Source: Elusimicrobiota bacterium
Lineage (GTDB): Bacteria; Elusimicrobiota; Elusimicrobia; UBA1565; UBA9628
Length of the DNA stretch: 64,000 bases
Assembly (NCBI GenBank): GCA_023213235.1
Contig: CP096137.1
Coordinates: 1,003,587 to 1,067,586 of the forward strand
Direction of reading: 5' to 3'
The notes under the pieces: generated by a model
Database searches by the model: none
What the model saw: the letters and a program-made list of their open reading frames with translations, nothing else
Told to the model about the DNA's origin: nothing
Position numbers and translations under genes: made by a program
Shown: positions 19,255-28,452 of the stretch, piece after piece
How the letters are laid out: every line of letters begins with the position of its first letter
Position numbering within the stretch: position 1 is the stretch's first letter

Positions 19255-19295
19255 CGCCAGGGGTCGAAGGGCCCCTGGCGGGATAGGCCCTTCGA
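19255..19295. repeat. Two alternative, mutually exclusive inverted repeats
   Basis: cgccagggg (19255-19263) pairs with cccctggcg (19272-19280). tcgaagggc (19264-19272) pairs with gcccttcga (19287-19295). The two stems share bases and cannot form together. They lie in the 204-base gap between divergent genes, upstream of the minus-strand -10 box, so they could be an operator or extruding element rather than a transcript leader. Nothing else was recognised in the gap apart from the palindrome at 19334. Confidence 0.5.
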
Positions 19296-19333
19296 ATGTT
19301 TAAGAATAAGCGAGCAAAAGTAATCTTAATTCG

Positions 19334-19349
19334 CATGCGACGTCGCATG
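19334..19349. repeat. 16-bp perfect palindrome in an A/T-richer stretch upstream of the HNH gene
   Basis: catgcgac followed by its exact complement, in a stretch (about 19285-19425) clearly richer in A/T than the surroundings. It could be a regulator site for the downstream gene. GTG 19349 at its end opens an in-frame extension of the HNH ORF. Confidence 0.45.
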
Positions 19350-19426
19350 TGAATAGTGCTTTCCCCAACGCGACAATTTTTCGGAATTCGGAGGGAACAA
19401 TTCGAGGGGGTCAATCGTCTGGTAAT

Positions 19427-20494
19427 ATGGGCAACCCGCTGGCGCGACTCACCGACGAAGAATTGTTCGTCTCCCTCCGAATCCTCGTCGTCACGGAGCG
19501 GCGGCGGACGGTCGACATTCTCAAGCACCTCGCTGAATTGGACTTGCGTCGGGCAGCGGAGAAGCGCGGGTTCCCGTCCTTGTTCGAGTACTGCGTCAGG
19601 GATCTTCGCTATCCGCATGGCGCGGCCGCTCGATTGATTCACACGACGCGCGCCGCAGCGAAATTTCCCGTCCTTTACCGCGTCGTCGAAAGGGGTCTGC
19701 TTTCCGTGTCCACGGTGTCCATTCTCGCCCCGCATCTGAAGTGGAATAATCATCGGAAGCTCATCAGAGAAGCGTCGGGGCGTTCCGCCCGGGATATCGA
19801 AGCGTTGGTCGCCCGGCTCACGCCCGGCCCGCCGCGCGTCGAGCGCATTCGCTTTGTCGGCGCCGCGCCGGCTTCTGCGGCTCCGCCGCCGGCGCACGAT
19901 ATGTTCTCTCGAGGGCCGGAGGAAAGGCCCGAGCCCTCGCCGGCAGCAGCGGAGTCGCTCGTGGACGCGGCCCCGCCCGCGGACTCGACCGCGCCCGCGG
20001 ACTCGACCCCGCCTCCGCCCGCGAGCGCGCCCGCGCGCGTCGAATTCACGTTCTATGCCGACGCGCGCGTGTGGTTGGATTTTCAGCGGCTCAAGGAACT
20101 GACGCGGTCGCGCTGGCCGAGCGGGCGAGTGGAAGAGGTTATCGGCGGCGCGCTGGAGTTCATGCTCGAGCGCGTGGATCCGGAGCGTCGCAAGCCGGCG
20201 CGCGCGGCGGGCGAGGCGGCCGCAGGGGCGCCCGGAAATTCCCGGCGGATACCGTCGTCGGTCAGCGCCATCGTTTGGCGGCGCGACAAGGGCCGGTGCG
20301 TCTATCGGGCGGAAACAGGACGAGAGTGCGGCGCCCGCGCGGGCCTGGAGATCGACCATATCGTGCCGTGGGCGCTCGGTGGGAGGTCGGACAAGCCCGG
20401 AAATCTGCGCCTGTTGTGCCGATCGCACAATCAACTGGAAGCGCGCCGGCTGTTCGGCGACGCGAAGATCGACGCGGCCATCCGGGGGCCATAA
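19427..20494 (+). CDS. HNH endonuclease-domain protein (DUF222-type layout)
   Basis: 355 residues from ATG 19427; an in-frame GTG at 19349 is possible and no strong SD supports either. The N-terminal half is helical and basic (LAELDLRRAAEKRG..). The middle is Pro/Ala/Ser-rich with a short duplication (PADST twice). The C-terminus is an HNH domain (about 285-345): VWRRDKGRCVY, EIDHIVPWALGG, NLRLLCRSHNQLEA. The flanks are more A/T-rich than the window average. DUF222-HNH proteins are often multicopy and poorly understood; DNA cleavage is likely but the target is unknown. Confidence 0.75.
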   Translation: MGNPLARLTDEELFVSLRILVVTERRRTVDILKHLAELDLRRAAEKRGFPSLFEYCVRDLRYPHGAAARLIHTTRAAAKFPVLYRVVERGLLSVSTVSILAPHLKWNNHRKLIREASGRSARDIEALVARLTPGPPRVERIRFVGAAPASAAPPPAHDMFSRGPEERPEPSPAAAESLVDAAPPADSTAPADSTPPPPASAPARVEFTFYADARVWLDFQRLKELTRSRWPSGRVEEVIGGALEFMLERVDPERRKPARAAGEAAAGAPGNSRRIPSSVSAIVWRRDKGRCVYRAETGRECGARAGLEIDHIVPWALGGRSDKPGNLRLLCRSHNQLEARRLFGDAKIDAAIRGP

Positions 20495-20562
20495 GTCCCA
20501 CGGGAGAGGGGGCCGAAGTCCGCCTTGCGCCCGACGGCGAAATATAGGAAAATCCGTGGGAA

Positions 20563-21672
20563 TTGACCGGATTATACGCCCACATTCCGTTCTGCTCGGT
20601 GAAGTGCTTCTACTGCGACTTCGCCGCCTATTCCGGGCAGGGCGCCCTCGCCGACCGCTACCTCGCCGCACTCGAGGCTGAGGCGGCCCTTCACCCCGCG
20701 ATCGCCCCCGAGACCTTGTACGTCGGCGGCGGCACGCCCTCCGAACTGACCGCGCCCCAAATCGCCAATCTGTTCGCCGTGATAAAAAGGGCTTACCCTG
20801 GGCCGGCATTTCGCGAGTCGACGTTCGAGGGAAACCCCGAGAGCCTCGACGCGGAGAAGCTCGCCGTGCTCGCCGCCTGCGGCGTGACGCGACTGTCGAT
20901 CGGACTGCAGACAGCCGACGACGCGCTGCTCCCGGCGATCGGCCGGCGGCACACGGCCGCCGAGTTCGCCGAGGCGTTCAAGGCCGCCCGCCGCGCCGGC
21001 ATCCCCGCGATCTCGGTCGACCTCATGTACGGCCTGCCGGGGCAGACGCTCGACAGCCTTCGCGCCACGCTCGACTTCGTCCTCGCGCTGGACCCGGAGC
21101 ATATCTCGCTGTACGGCCTTCAGGTCGAGGACCGCACGCTCTTCGCCAAGCGCGGCGTCGAGGAGGACTCGGACCTCGGCCGCTCGATGTTCGAGCTCTC
21201 CCTCGAGCGCCTGGCCGCCGCGGGCCTCGAGCACTACGAGATCTCCAATTTCGCCAAGCCGGGCCGCCGCTCGCTGCACAACCTCAACTACTGGGAGCGC
21301 GGCGACTACGTCGGACTCGGCGCCTCGGCCGCCTCGTACTACGGCGGCGTGCGCGCCTCCAACGAGCACCGCTTGAAGCCGTATCTCGAGGCGATCGAGA
21401 CCGGGCGCCGCGCGCTCTCGGAGTCCGAGGAGCCGTCCGGCCGCGAGGCCGCCGGCGAGGAGGCCCTGCTCGGCCTGCGCCTCGTCGAGGGCTTCGAGCC
21501 CTCCGCCCGCCTGCGCGAGCTGTTCCGCCCCGAGTGGGCCGTCTTGAAGTCGCGCGGCCTCGTCGCCGAGCGCAACGGACTTTGGAAGCTGACGCGCGAA
21601 GGAATATTCCTCGGCAACGAGGCGTTCCGGCTGTTCGTGCCGCCGTTCGACCGTGAGGAGGCCCTCGCTTGA
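20563..21672 (+). CDS. hemW: HemW-like radical SAM protein (coproporphyrinogen III oxidase-like)
   Basis: 369 residues. The radical SAM cluster motif is PFCSVKCFYCDF, followed by GGGTPSEL, FEGNPES, SIGLQ and DLMYGLPGQT. HemW proteins are heme chaperones rather than true HemN oxidases. This one begins at the motif (AHIPFC), as HemW does, and lacks the HemN N-terminal extension. The start is TTG 20563, with AGGAAA about 12 bases upstream. Its stop overlaps the TTG start of phoH. Confidence 0.85.
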   Translation: MTGLYAHIPFCSVKCFYCDFAAYSGQGALADRYLAALEAEAALHPAIAPETLYVGGGTPSELTAPQIANLFAVIKRAYPGPAFRESTFEGNPESLDAEKLAVLAACGVTRLSIGLQTADDALLPAIGRRHTAAEFAEAFKAARRAGIPAISVDLMYGLPGQTLDSLRATLDFVLALDPEHISLYGLQVEDRTLFAKRGVEEDSDLGRSMFELSLERLAAAGLEHYEISNFAKPGRRSLHNLNYWERGDYVGLGASAASYYGGVRASNEHRLKPYLEAIETGRRALSESEEPSGREAAGEEALLGLRLVEGFEPSARLRELFRPEWAVLKSRGLVAERNGLWKLTREGIFLGNEAFRLFVPPFDREEALA

Positions 21673-22970
21673 AGACATTCGTGCTCGACACCAACGTCAT
21701 CCTCCACGACCCGATGTCCATCTTCTCCTTCGAGGGGTCCCGCGTCGTCCTGCCCCTGACCGTCATCGAGGAGCTCGATACGTTCAAGCGCAGCAACGAC
21801 GAGCGCGGTCGCTCGGCGCGCTTCATCTCTCGCAAGCTCGACGAGCTCCGCAAGGGCGGCAAGCTCTCGAACTGGGTTCCCCTCGAGCACGGCGGCAAGC
21901 TCAAGGTCGAGATCCAGGTCTCCGACGGCCTGCCCAAGGCCTTCTCGGCGCACACGAAGGACAACGAGATCCTCTCCTGCGCGCTCTACCTCAAGAAGGC
22001 CGGCGAGAACATCGTCTTCATCTCGAAGGACATCAACCTGCGCATCAAGGCCGAGTCGCTGGGGCTCGAGACGCAGGACTACGAGAAGGAGAAGGTCGAC
22101 CTCGACGAGCTCTACAAAGGCTGGCGCGAGGCGTCGGTCTCGGGCGACGTCATCGACGCCTTCTACAAGGACAAGCGCGTCGGCTCCCCGATCCCCGACC
22201 TCGTGCCCAACGAGTTCGTGATCCTCAAGGCCGAGGGCACGTCGAAGAGCGCGCTCGCGCGCTACGACCTCAAGACGAAGTCGCTCGTGCCGCTGATCAA
22301 GGCGGACTCGGCGCCGTGGGGCATCAAGCCCCTGAACACCGAGCAGCGCTTCGCGCTCGAGCTGCTGCTCAATCCGGACATCCAGCTCATCACCTTGGTC
22401 GGCCTCGCCGGCTCGGGCAAGACGATGATCGCGCTGGCCGCGGCCCTGCAGCAGACGCTCGAGGAGAAGCTCTACCGCCGCATCCTCGTCGCCCGCCCCG
22501 TCATCGCCGTCGGCCACGACCTCGGCTTCCTGCCCGGCACCAAGGAGGAGAAGCTCACCAACTGGATGGGCGCCATCTACGACAACCTGTCCTTCCTCCT
22601 CGAGAAGCCCAAGGGCTCGCTCGAGACCTCGGACATGGACATCCAGATGCTGATGGAGGAGGGCGTCCTCGAGATCGAGGCCGTCACCTACCTGCGCGGC
22701 CGCACGCTCCCGGGCCTGCTCATCATCATCGACGACTCGCAGAACCTGACGCCGCACGAGATCAAGACGATCATCTCGCGCGCCGGCCAGGGCGCGAAGA
22801 TCGTGCTCACGGGCGACCCGCACCAGGTCGACAACTACTACCTCGACGCGGCCAGCAACGGCCTCACGAACCTCGTCGAGCGCTTCAAGGGTCAGGGCCT
22901 GTTCGGCCACGTGACCTTCACGAAGAGCGAGCGCAGCGTCCTGGCCGCCCTGGCGTCCGACCTCCTGTAA
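21669..22970 (+). CDS. PhoH2-type protein: PIN domain plus PhoH ATPase
   Basis: 433 residues. An N-terminal PIN ribonuclease domain (LDTNVILHD, acidic positions to about 140) is joined to a PhoH ATPase/helicase domain with Walker A GLAGSGKT, Walker B-like IIIDDSQN (usually DEAQN) and GDPHQVD. Such proteins unwind and cleave RNA. It starts with TTG inside the hemW stop (TTGA). The receiver gene begins at its stop (TAATG), so hemW-phoH-receiver-valS form one tightly overlapped operon. Confidence 0.9.
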   Translation: MKTFVLDTNVILHDPMSIFSFEGSRVVLPLTVIEELDTFKRSNDERGRSARFISRKLDELRKGGKLSNWVPLEHGGKLKVEIQVSDGLPKAFSAHTKDNEILSCALYLKKAGENIVFISKDINLRIKAESLGLETQDYEKEKVDLDELYKGWREASVSGDVIDAFYKDKRVGSPIPDLVPNEFVILKAEGTSKSALARYDLKTKSLVPLIKADSAPWGIKPLNTEQRFALELLLNPDIQLITLVGLAGSGKTMIALAAALQQTLEEKLYRRILVARPVIAVGHDLGFLPGTKEEKLTNWMGAIYDNLSFLLEKPKGSLETSDMDIQMLMEEGVLEIEAVTYLRGRTLPGLLIIIDDSQNLTPHEIKTIISRAGQGAKIVLTGDPHQVDNYYLDAASNGLTNLVERFKGQGLFGHVTFTKSERSVLAALASDLL

Positions 22971-23377
22971 TGAGCAAGGCGAAGCACCCGCCGGTCCGCC
23001 GCAAGATCATCATCGTCGACGACGACGTGCTGATCCGCGAGACGGTCCGCCTGGCGCTCGATCACGCCGGCTACTTCGTCATCGCCGTCGGCGAGCCGGG
23101 GCGCGCGCTCGCGGCCGTGCGCGCCGAGAAGCCGGACCTCGTGATCATGGACCTGTATATGCAGGGCTTCGACGGGCGCGACCTCATCCGGTCGATGAAG
23201 TCCGACCCCGAGATCGCCGCGACGCCGGTGATCCTGTTCACGGGCTCCTCCGAGCCGATCGACGTCGTCAGCGGGCTCGAATCCGGCGCGATGGAGTACC
23301 TCGCCAAGCCGATCGACGGCGAGGTCCTGCTCTCCAAGATCGAGCACGCGCTCGCGAAGAGCAAGGCGAAGAGCTGA
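22970..23377 (+). CDS. Single-domain response regulator
   Basis: 135 residues: VDDDVLI, phospho-acceptor Asp in VIMDLYMQGFDG, Thr in LFTGSS, Lys in LAKPID. A basic N-terminal extension (KAKHPPVRRK) and Lys-rich tail flank the receiver. It is embedded between phoH and valS with 1-base overlaps, an odd position for a signalling protein. Confidence 0.85.
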   Translation: MSKAKHPPVRRKIIIVDDDVLIRETVRLALDHAGYFVIAVGEPGRALAAVRAEKPDLVIMDLYMQGFDGRDLIRSMKSDPEIAATPVILFTGSSEPIDVVSGLESGAMEYLAKPIDGEVLLSKIEHALAKSKAKS

Positions 23378-25980
23378 TGCTCGACAAGGCCTACGATCCC
23401 AAGCCCGTGGAGGCCGCGCGCCTGGCGTCCTGGGACGCCGCGCGCCTCGGCCGTTCCGAGCCCAAGGACGGCAAGGACCCGTACGTGATCGTGATCCCGC
23501 CGCCGAACGTGACGGGCGCGCTTCACATCGGCCACGCGCTCAACAACACGCTTCAGGACGCGTTCATCCGCCACAACCGCATGCTCGGCCGCGAGGCCTG
23601 CTGGGTCCCCGGCACCGACCACGGCGGCATCGCGACGCAGAACGTGATGGAGAAGCAGCTCAAGGCCGAGGGCAAGGCCAAGCACGACCTCGGCCGCGAC
23701 GCGTTCCTCGAGCGCATGCAGCAGTGGACGCGCGACTGCAAGGCGACGATCCTGGGCCAGCTCCACCGGCTCGGCGCGACCCTCGACCTCGACCGCGAGG
23801 CCTTCACGATGGACGAGGCGCGCGGCAAGGCCGTCTACCACGCGTTCAAGACGCTGTGGGAGAGGGGCCTCGTCTATCGCGGGGAGCGCCTGGTCAATTG
23901 GTGCGTCCGGTGCGGGACGGCGCTCTCCGACATCGAGGTCGAGCGCGAAGAGCGCAAGGGCGCGCTCTACCACATCCATTACCCGCTCGAGGGCGGCGGC
24001 GAGGGCGCCGTCGTCGCGACGACGCGACCGATCACGATGTTCGGCGACACCGCCGTCGCGGTCAACCCGAAGGACAAGCGCTGGACCCATCTCGTCGGCA
24101 AGAAGGTGGTCATCCCGCTGATCGACCGGGCCATCCCGGTCGTCGAGGACGCCTACGTCGACTTCGAGTTCGGCACCGGCTGCCTGAAGGTGACCCCGGC
24201 GCACGACCAGAACGACTTCGAGATCGGCGAGCGCCACAAGCTGCCCTCGATCAAGGCGATCACGCCCGACGGCAAGCTCTCCGAGGCCGCCGGGCCGTAC
24301 GCCGGCCTCTCGCGCGAGAAGGCCCAGGACGCCGTGGTCCCGGACCTCGAGGCCAAGGGCTACCTGCGCAAGAAAGAGGACCACAAGAGCGCGGTCCAGA
24401 CCTGCTACCGCTGCGCCTCCGTCATCGAGCCGCTCCTTTCCCTGCAGTGGTTCGTCAAACAGACCGAGCTCGCGAAGGCGCCGCTCGCGGCGCTCGACGC
24501 GGGCGAGTTCAAGATCTACCCCGAGAACTGGGCCAAGCCGTATCGCGACTGGCTCGTCAACATCAAGGACTGGTGCGTCTCGCGCCAGATCTGGTGGGGC
24601 CACCGCATCCCCGTCTGGTACAAGGACGGGGAAAAGCCCGTCGTCGCCGAGTCCTCTCCCGGCGCGGGCTGGACGCAGGACCCCGACGTGCTCGACACGT
24701 GGTTCTCCTCGGCGCTGTGGCCGCTCGCGGTGTTCGGCTGGCCCGAGAAGACGAAGGACCTCGCCTACTATTACCCGACCTCGACGCTCGTCACCGGCTA
24801 CGAAATCCTCTACCTGTGGGTCGCGCGCATGCAGATGATGGGCCACGCCTTTATGGGCAAGCCCGCCTTCCCCGACGCGGTGATCCACGGCATCGTGCGC
24901 GACAAGAGCGGCAAGAAGATGTCGAAGTCCCTCGGCAACGTGGTCGACCCGCTCGTCATGATGGACAAGCACGGCACCGACGCCCTGCGCTTCGCGCTGA
25001 TGCACCAGGCGTTCCCCGGCAAGGACATCGCCTTCGACGAGCAGTCCGTCGTCGGCGCGCGCAACTTCGTCAACAAGCTCTGGAACTCGACGCGTTTCGT
25101 GCTGATGAACCTGCCGGAAGCGCCGAAGGCCTACGCGCTCGGCAAGGACGGGCTCGAGGCGGCCGATCTGTGGATCTTGTCGCGGTGCCAGGCGACGCTC
25201 GCGAAGGCAAAGGCCGCCCTCGACGTCTACGACCCGGCCGCCGCGGCGGGCGCCCTGTACGTGTTCCTCTGGGACGAGTTCTGCGCCTGGTACATCGAGC
25301 TCGCCAAGGGCCGCCTGACCGGCGCCGAGGGCCCCGGCAAGGACGCGGTCCGCGCGGTGCTCGTCCAGGTGCTGTCGGCTTCCCTCAAGGCCCTCCACCC
25401 GCTCATGCCGTTCGTCACCGAGGAGCTCCACGCCGCGATCAAGCCGTACGCCGGCGAATCGACGGACTTCATCCTGCGCGGCGGCTACGGCGGCCTGACC
25501 GGCGACTGGTCCGCCCCCGAGATCGAGAAGGAGATGGCCAAGGTCATGGGCGCCGTGACGGCGATCCGCTCGCTGCGCGCCCAGCTCAACGTCCCGCCGG
25601 GCTTGAAGATCAAGGCGTTCATCGACGGGCCGTTCGCCGGCGCCCTTCTCGGCAAGCACAAGGCGTACGCGCTTCTGCTGGCCCAGCTCGAGAGCCTCGA
25701 GGCCGGCGCGCGGCCGCCGCAGAGCGCGACGGCCGTCGCCGACGGCGCCGCGTTCTACATCCCGCTCGCCGGCGTCATCGACCTCGGCAAGGAGCGCGAG
25801 CGCCTGGCCAAGGACCTCGCGAAGGCCGAGAGCGACATCGAGAAGTGCGAGGCCAAGCTGCGCAACATCTCCGCCGCGCCGAACGTCCCGGCCGAGAAGC
25901 TCGCCGAGGCCCGCGAGCAGCGCGACTCCGCCGCCGCCAAGCGCGACCGTCTGAAGGAGACGATCGCGGTCCTCTCGTGA
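23377..25980 (+). CDS. valS: Valyl-tRNA synthetase
   Basis: 867 residues, class Ia, charging tRNA-Val. HIGH is in LHIGHALNNTL and KMSKS in GKKMSKSLGN. The editing domain (about 170-330) has TTRPITMFGDTAV and GCLKVTPAHDQND. The anticodon-binding domain is followed by the C-terminal coiled coil (about 800-867) typical of ValS. The gene is intact although long and GC-rich, a useful contrast with the broken neighbours. Its end overlaps the next GTG (GTGA). Confidence 0.97.
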   Translation: MLDKAYDPKPVEAARLASWDAARLGRSEPKDGKDPYVIVIPPPNVTGALHIGHALNNTLQDAFIRHNRMLGREACWVPGTDHGGIATQNVMEKQLKAEGKAKHDLGRDAFLERMQQWTRDCKATILGQLHRLGATLDLDREAFTMDEARGKAVYHAFKTLWERGLVYRGERLVNWCVRCGTALSDIEVEREERKGALYHIHYPLEGGGEGAVVATTRPITMFGDTAVAVNPKDKRWTHLVGKKVVIPLIDRAIPVVEDAYVDFEFGTGCLKVTPAHDQNDFEIGERHKLPSIKAITPDGKLSEAAGPYAGLSREKAQDAVVPDLEAKGYLRKKEDHKSAVQTCYRCASVIEPLLSLQWFVKQTELAKAPLAALDAGEFKIYPENWAKPYRDWLVNIKDWCVSRQIWWGHRIPVWYKDGEKPVVAESSPGAGWTQDPDVLDTWFSSALWPLAVFGWPEKTKDLAYYYPTSTLVTGYEILYLWVARMQMMGHAFMGKPAFPDAVIHGIVRDKSGKKMSKSLGNVVDPLVMMDKHGTDALRFALMHQAFPGKDIAFDEQSVVGARNFVNKLWNSTRFVLMNLPEAPKAYALGKDGLEAADLWILSRCQATLAKAKAALDVYDPAAAAGALYVFLWDEFCAWYIELAKGRLTGAEGPGKDAVRAVLVQVLSASLKALHPLMPFVTEELHAAIKPYAGESTDFILRGGYGGLTGDWSAPEIEKEMAKVMGAVTAIRSLRAQLNVPPGLKIKAFIDGPFAGALLGKHKAYALLLAQLESLEAGARPPQSATAVADGAAFYIPLAGVIDLGKERERLAKDLAKAESDIEKCEAKLRNISAAPNVPAEKLAEAREQRDSAAAKRDRLKETIAVLS

Positions 25981-26737
25981 GGGCCGCGCTCCTCGCCGTC
26001 GTGCTGTGCGGGCCCGCCGCGGCCCAGACCGGCCTTCCCGGCTACGACAAGCCCGCCGACCCCGCCGCGGCGGCGCCGCCCGCGGCCTCGACCGAGACGG
26101 TCTCCGCCTCGACGGCGACGGCGCCCGCAGACGACTCCTCGGGCCGCGGCTTCAAGGTCGGCGGAGACGCGCCGAAGCCCAAGCTCGCGCGTCCGATGCG
26201 GGCCGTCATCCACAAGGACGCCCGCGACTGGGAGCCGCTCTCGCTGCGCGAGGGAGGGATTCCCGGCGCCGGCGAGAACGTCGCCGCCCTGCGCGTCGTG
26301 AAGGTCAAGGGCCGGTTGAAGGGGAGAACACGAAGACGCGCGCCTTCGCCGCCGCGCGCCGCGGCCGCAAGGACAGCCGCTGGCTCGTGATCTCCTCCTA
26401 CCCGAAGTCCCTCGAACGCCGCCGCACGCATCTCGAGATTCGGCTGAGGATCGTCGAGGGCTTCGTCGAGGAGGCGGTCGCCGCGGCGATCACGATCACC
26501 GACCGGCGCCCGCTGCCGGCCGTCAAGCGCCCCCGCGACAGCTTCGAGCTGCGCGAGGAGGGGATCGAGTACCAGGAGGAGAACCCCGGCTCCGGTTCCC
26601 TCATCGTCGCGGAGCTCGATCCCCGGACGGGCGCCGCCTCGGCGAACTCCGGGCGCCTCGAGAAGGCCGAGTTCGCCGACAAGGACCTCGGCTTCGTGAA
26701 CCTGTCCTGGTCGGTCCGCGGCGTCGCCGGCAAGTAA
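25977..26737 (+). CDS. Exported protein of unknown function, one frameshift
   Basis: GTG 25977 overlaps the valS stop. A signal peptide (1-16, AAAQ) and a Pro/Ala/Thr-rich stretch precede a charged region. The frame breaks at the G4 tract 26321-26324; one added G joins KVKGRLKG to ENTKTRAFAAARRG and gives about 253 residues. The C-terminal half is strand-rich (LEIRLRIVEGFV, SLIVAELDP, LGFVNLSWSV). No family was recognised. Confidence 0.6.
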
Positions 26738-26745
26738 GCCCCGCC

Positions 26746-26774
26746 TTGACAGCCGGCGCGGGCGGGCTTACAAT
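26746..26774 (+). promoter_or_regulatory. Near-consensus sigma-70 promoter, TTGACA-17-TACAAT
   Basis: TTGACA (26746-26751), a 17-base spacer and TACAAT (26769-26774) lie just 8 bases before ATG 26783. The predicted start site falls at or 1-2 bases before the codon, so this strong promoter drives a leaderless message for the receiver protein. Confidence 0.85.
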
Positions 26775-26782
26775 AGCCGGAG

Positions 26783-27262
26783 ATGGCGAAAATCGTCATA
26801 TTCGACTCCGACGCGCGCGTCGCCGCCGCCATCAAGACCGCGCTCGCCTCCTTCGGGCACGAGGGCATCGTCTCCAATGACGGCTACAGCATCCTGCCCC
26901 TGGCCGAGCAGCACAAGCCGGCGCTGTTCATCCTCGACTATAAAATACCCGAGGCGGACGGCTTCGAGATCCTGCAGCGGCTGCGCAAGACGAAGGGTTT
27001 CGAGGCCGCGCCCGTGATCTTCGCGAGCGCGACGCCGAAGTTCGAGATCGAGATGGTCGTCCTGGACGCGCCGGCCGTCGCCTACGTCGACAAGCCTCTC
27101 GACGCGAAGCAGCTGCGCGAGGCGGTCGAGTCGTTCCTCGCGCCGGCCGCCGCGGCCGTTCCGGCCGAGGCGCCCGACGATCGTCCAGCGCCCGCGGCCG
27201 CCTCCTTCACCGGCGAGGCCGACCTCGACGGCTCGCGCGACGGCGTCATCGACCTCGACTAG
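26783..27262 (+). CDS. Receiver-domain protein with acidic Pro/Ala tail
   Basis: 159 residues. The receiver (1-120) has FDSDAR, the phospho-acceptor Asp in LFILDYKIPEADG and Lys in YVDKPLD. The tail (about 120-159) is Ala/Pro-rich and acidic, ending DGVIDLD. It is transcribed from its own consensus promoter and converges with the beta-propeller gene with a 4-base stop overlap. Confidence 0.8.
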   Translation: MAKIVIFDSDARVAAAIKTALASFGHEGIVSNDGYSILPLAEQHKPALFILDYKIPEADGFEILQRLRKTKGFEAAPVIFASATPKFEIEMVVLDAPAVAYVDKPLDAKQLREAVESFLAPAAAAVPAEAPDDRPAPAAASFTGEADLDGSRDGVIDLD

Positions 27263-28452
27263 GGCTCGGCGACGACGTCGGCCTTCGGCCAGCCCGCCGC
27301 GCGCGCGACGCCCGCGCACCGCGTCCTCGGAGCCTTGGCGACCGCGTGTCCGCAGACGAGGAACAGGCGCTTTCGCGCGGCCGCCCAGTAGTGGTATTCC
27401 TCGCCGTCGAACACGACGGGCGCGGGCACGAGCGGCATCGGCACGCCGGTCTCCGCGATCGCGCCGTCGAGACCGACGACGAGCCCGCGGGAGGACGACA
27501 TCGGGTACACGTAATGCCGGCCGCCCGGCGCGAGCCCGACGCGCGGCGGCTGGCCGCCGGCGTGGAGGGACTTGCCGTCGAGGAAGGCGACGTGGATCTG
27601 CGCGCGCTCGCTGACGCCCGTCATGATCTGGTCCTGGAACGCGCGGCCGGCGTCGTCGACCTGCACCGAGCAGTCGCCGCAGCGCTTCATGGGGCGGTCC
27701 TGGCCGTCGACGACGAGCACGTCGTAGCCGGACTGGGACTCCGCGGAGGCCATGAAGGCGAAGTGCTTCCCGCTGCGGCTGAACACGGGCGTGCTCGCCT
27801 GGTTGTACGGGCCGAAGCGCTCGCCGTCGACCTCGACGTAGACCATCCCGTCGGAGCCCTCGAAGACCCCGGCCAGGCGCGCGAGGTCGGCGCTCGCGGA
27901 GACGCCCGCGAACGGCGGAAGCTTGCGGACCGGCTTGTGGTCGACGTAGAGCCAGCGGGTGCCGTTGTAGTCGACGACGTATTGGGTGCGCTTGTCGGTG
28001 ACGGCCGCGTGCAGCGGCGGCTCCTTGAACGCGGGTCCCGCGCCCTGGACGGAGACGTACGACCAGCCTTTCGCGGTCTTGCCGCCGTAGGCGGCGTTGA
28101 CGCCGCGCGGGCTGAAGCGCGGCTCGGCGAGCTCCTCGTAGGCGCCGCCGATGCGTTTGCCGTTGACGGCGGCCGCGACGCCTCCGGGCACGGCGAGGGC
28201 GTGGAGCAGGAGGCGGCCGTCGGGGCTCAAAGCAGCCGGACCTTCCAGAGAGCCTTCGGCGCCCTTCACGCGGACCTTCCCGTCGACGATCCAGCGGTCC
28301 TCGCCCTCGGCGGGCTCGTACCACGCGTAGTGGTAGCCGTCGTCCGACCAGATGATCCCTTTGCCGGGGTCGAGGCCCGCGTCGTAGGCGTCGACCGCCG
28401 CGCGGGCCGGGGCGCCGAGCGCGAGAAGCGCCGCGGCGAGGAGTGGCCTCAC
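27259..28452 (-). CDS. Exported beta-propeller-like protein
   Basis: 397 residues from GTG 28452, which overlaps the upstream stop (GTGA). A signal peptide (LLAAALLALGAPARA) is followed by repeated blades of the type WSDDGYHYAWY, ALSPDGRLLLHA, RFSPRGVNAAY, PVFSRSGKHFAF, as in TolB/WD40-like propellers. Cys pairs (KRCGDC) suggest an oxidising compartment. It ends the tyrosine-degradation operon, but no enzymatic role in that pathway is evident. Confidence 0.65.
   Translation of the reverse strand: MRPLLAAALLALGAPARAAVDAYDAGLDPGKGIIWSDDGYHYAWYEPAEGEDRWIVDGKVRVKGAEGSLEGPAALSPDGRLLLHALAVPGGVAAAVNGKRIGGAYEELAEPRFSPRGVNAAYGGKTAKGWSYVSVQGAGPAFKEPPLHAAVTDKRTQYVVDYNGTRWLYVDHKPVRKLPPFAGVSASADLARLAGVFEGSDGMVYVEVDGERFGPYNQASTPVFSRSGKHFAFMASAESQSGYDVLVVDGQDRPMKRCGDCSVQVDDAGRAFQDQIMTGVSERAQIHVAFLDGKSLHAGGQPPRVGLAPGGRHYVYPMSSSRGLVVGLDGAIAETGVPMPLVPAPVVFDGEEYHYWAAARKRLFLVCGHAVAKAPRTRCAGVARAAGWPKADVVAEP

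Noticed and set aside
19255..19295. Attenuator or riboswitch for the exported protein
   Set aside because: The stems lie upstream of the likely -10 box, so they would not be in the transcript.
19223..20809. N-terminal extension of the minus-strand exported protein to over 1000 residues
   Set aside because: It is antisense to the HNH gene, and a clear signal peptide with a -10 box places the true start at 19222.
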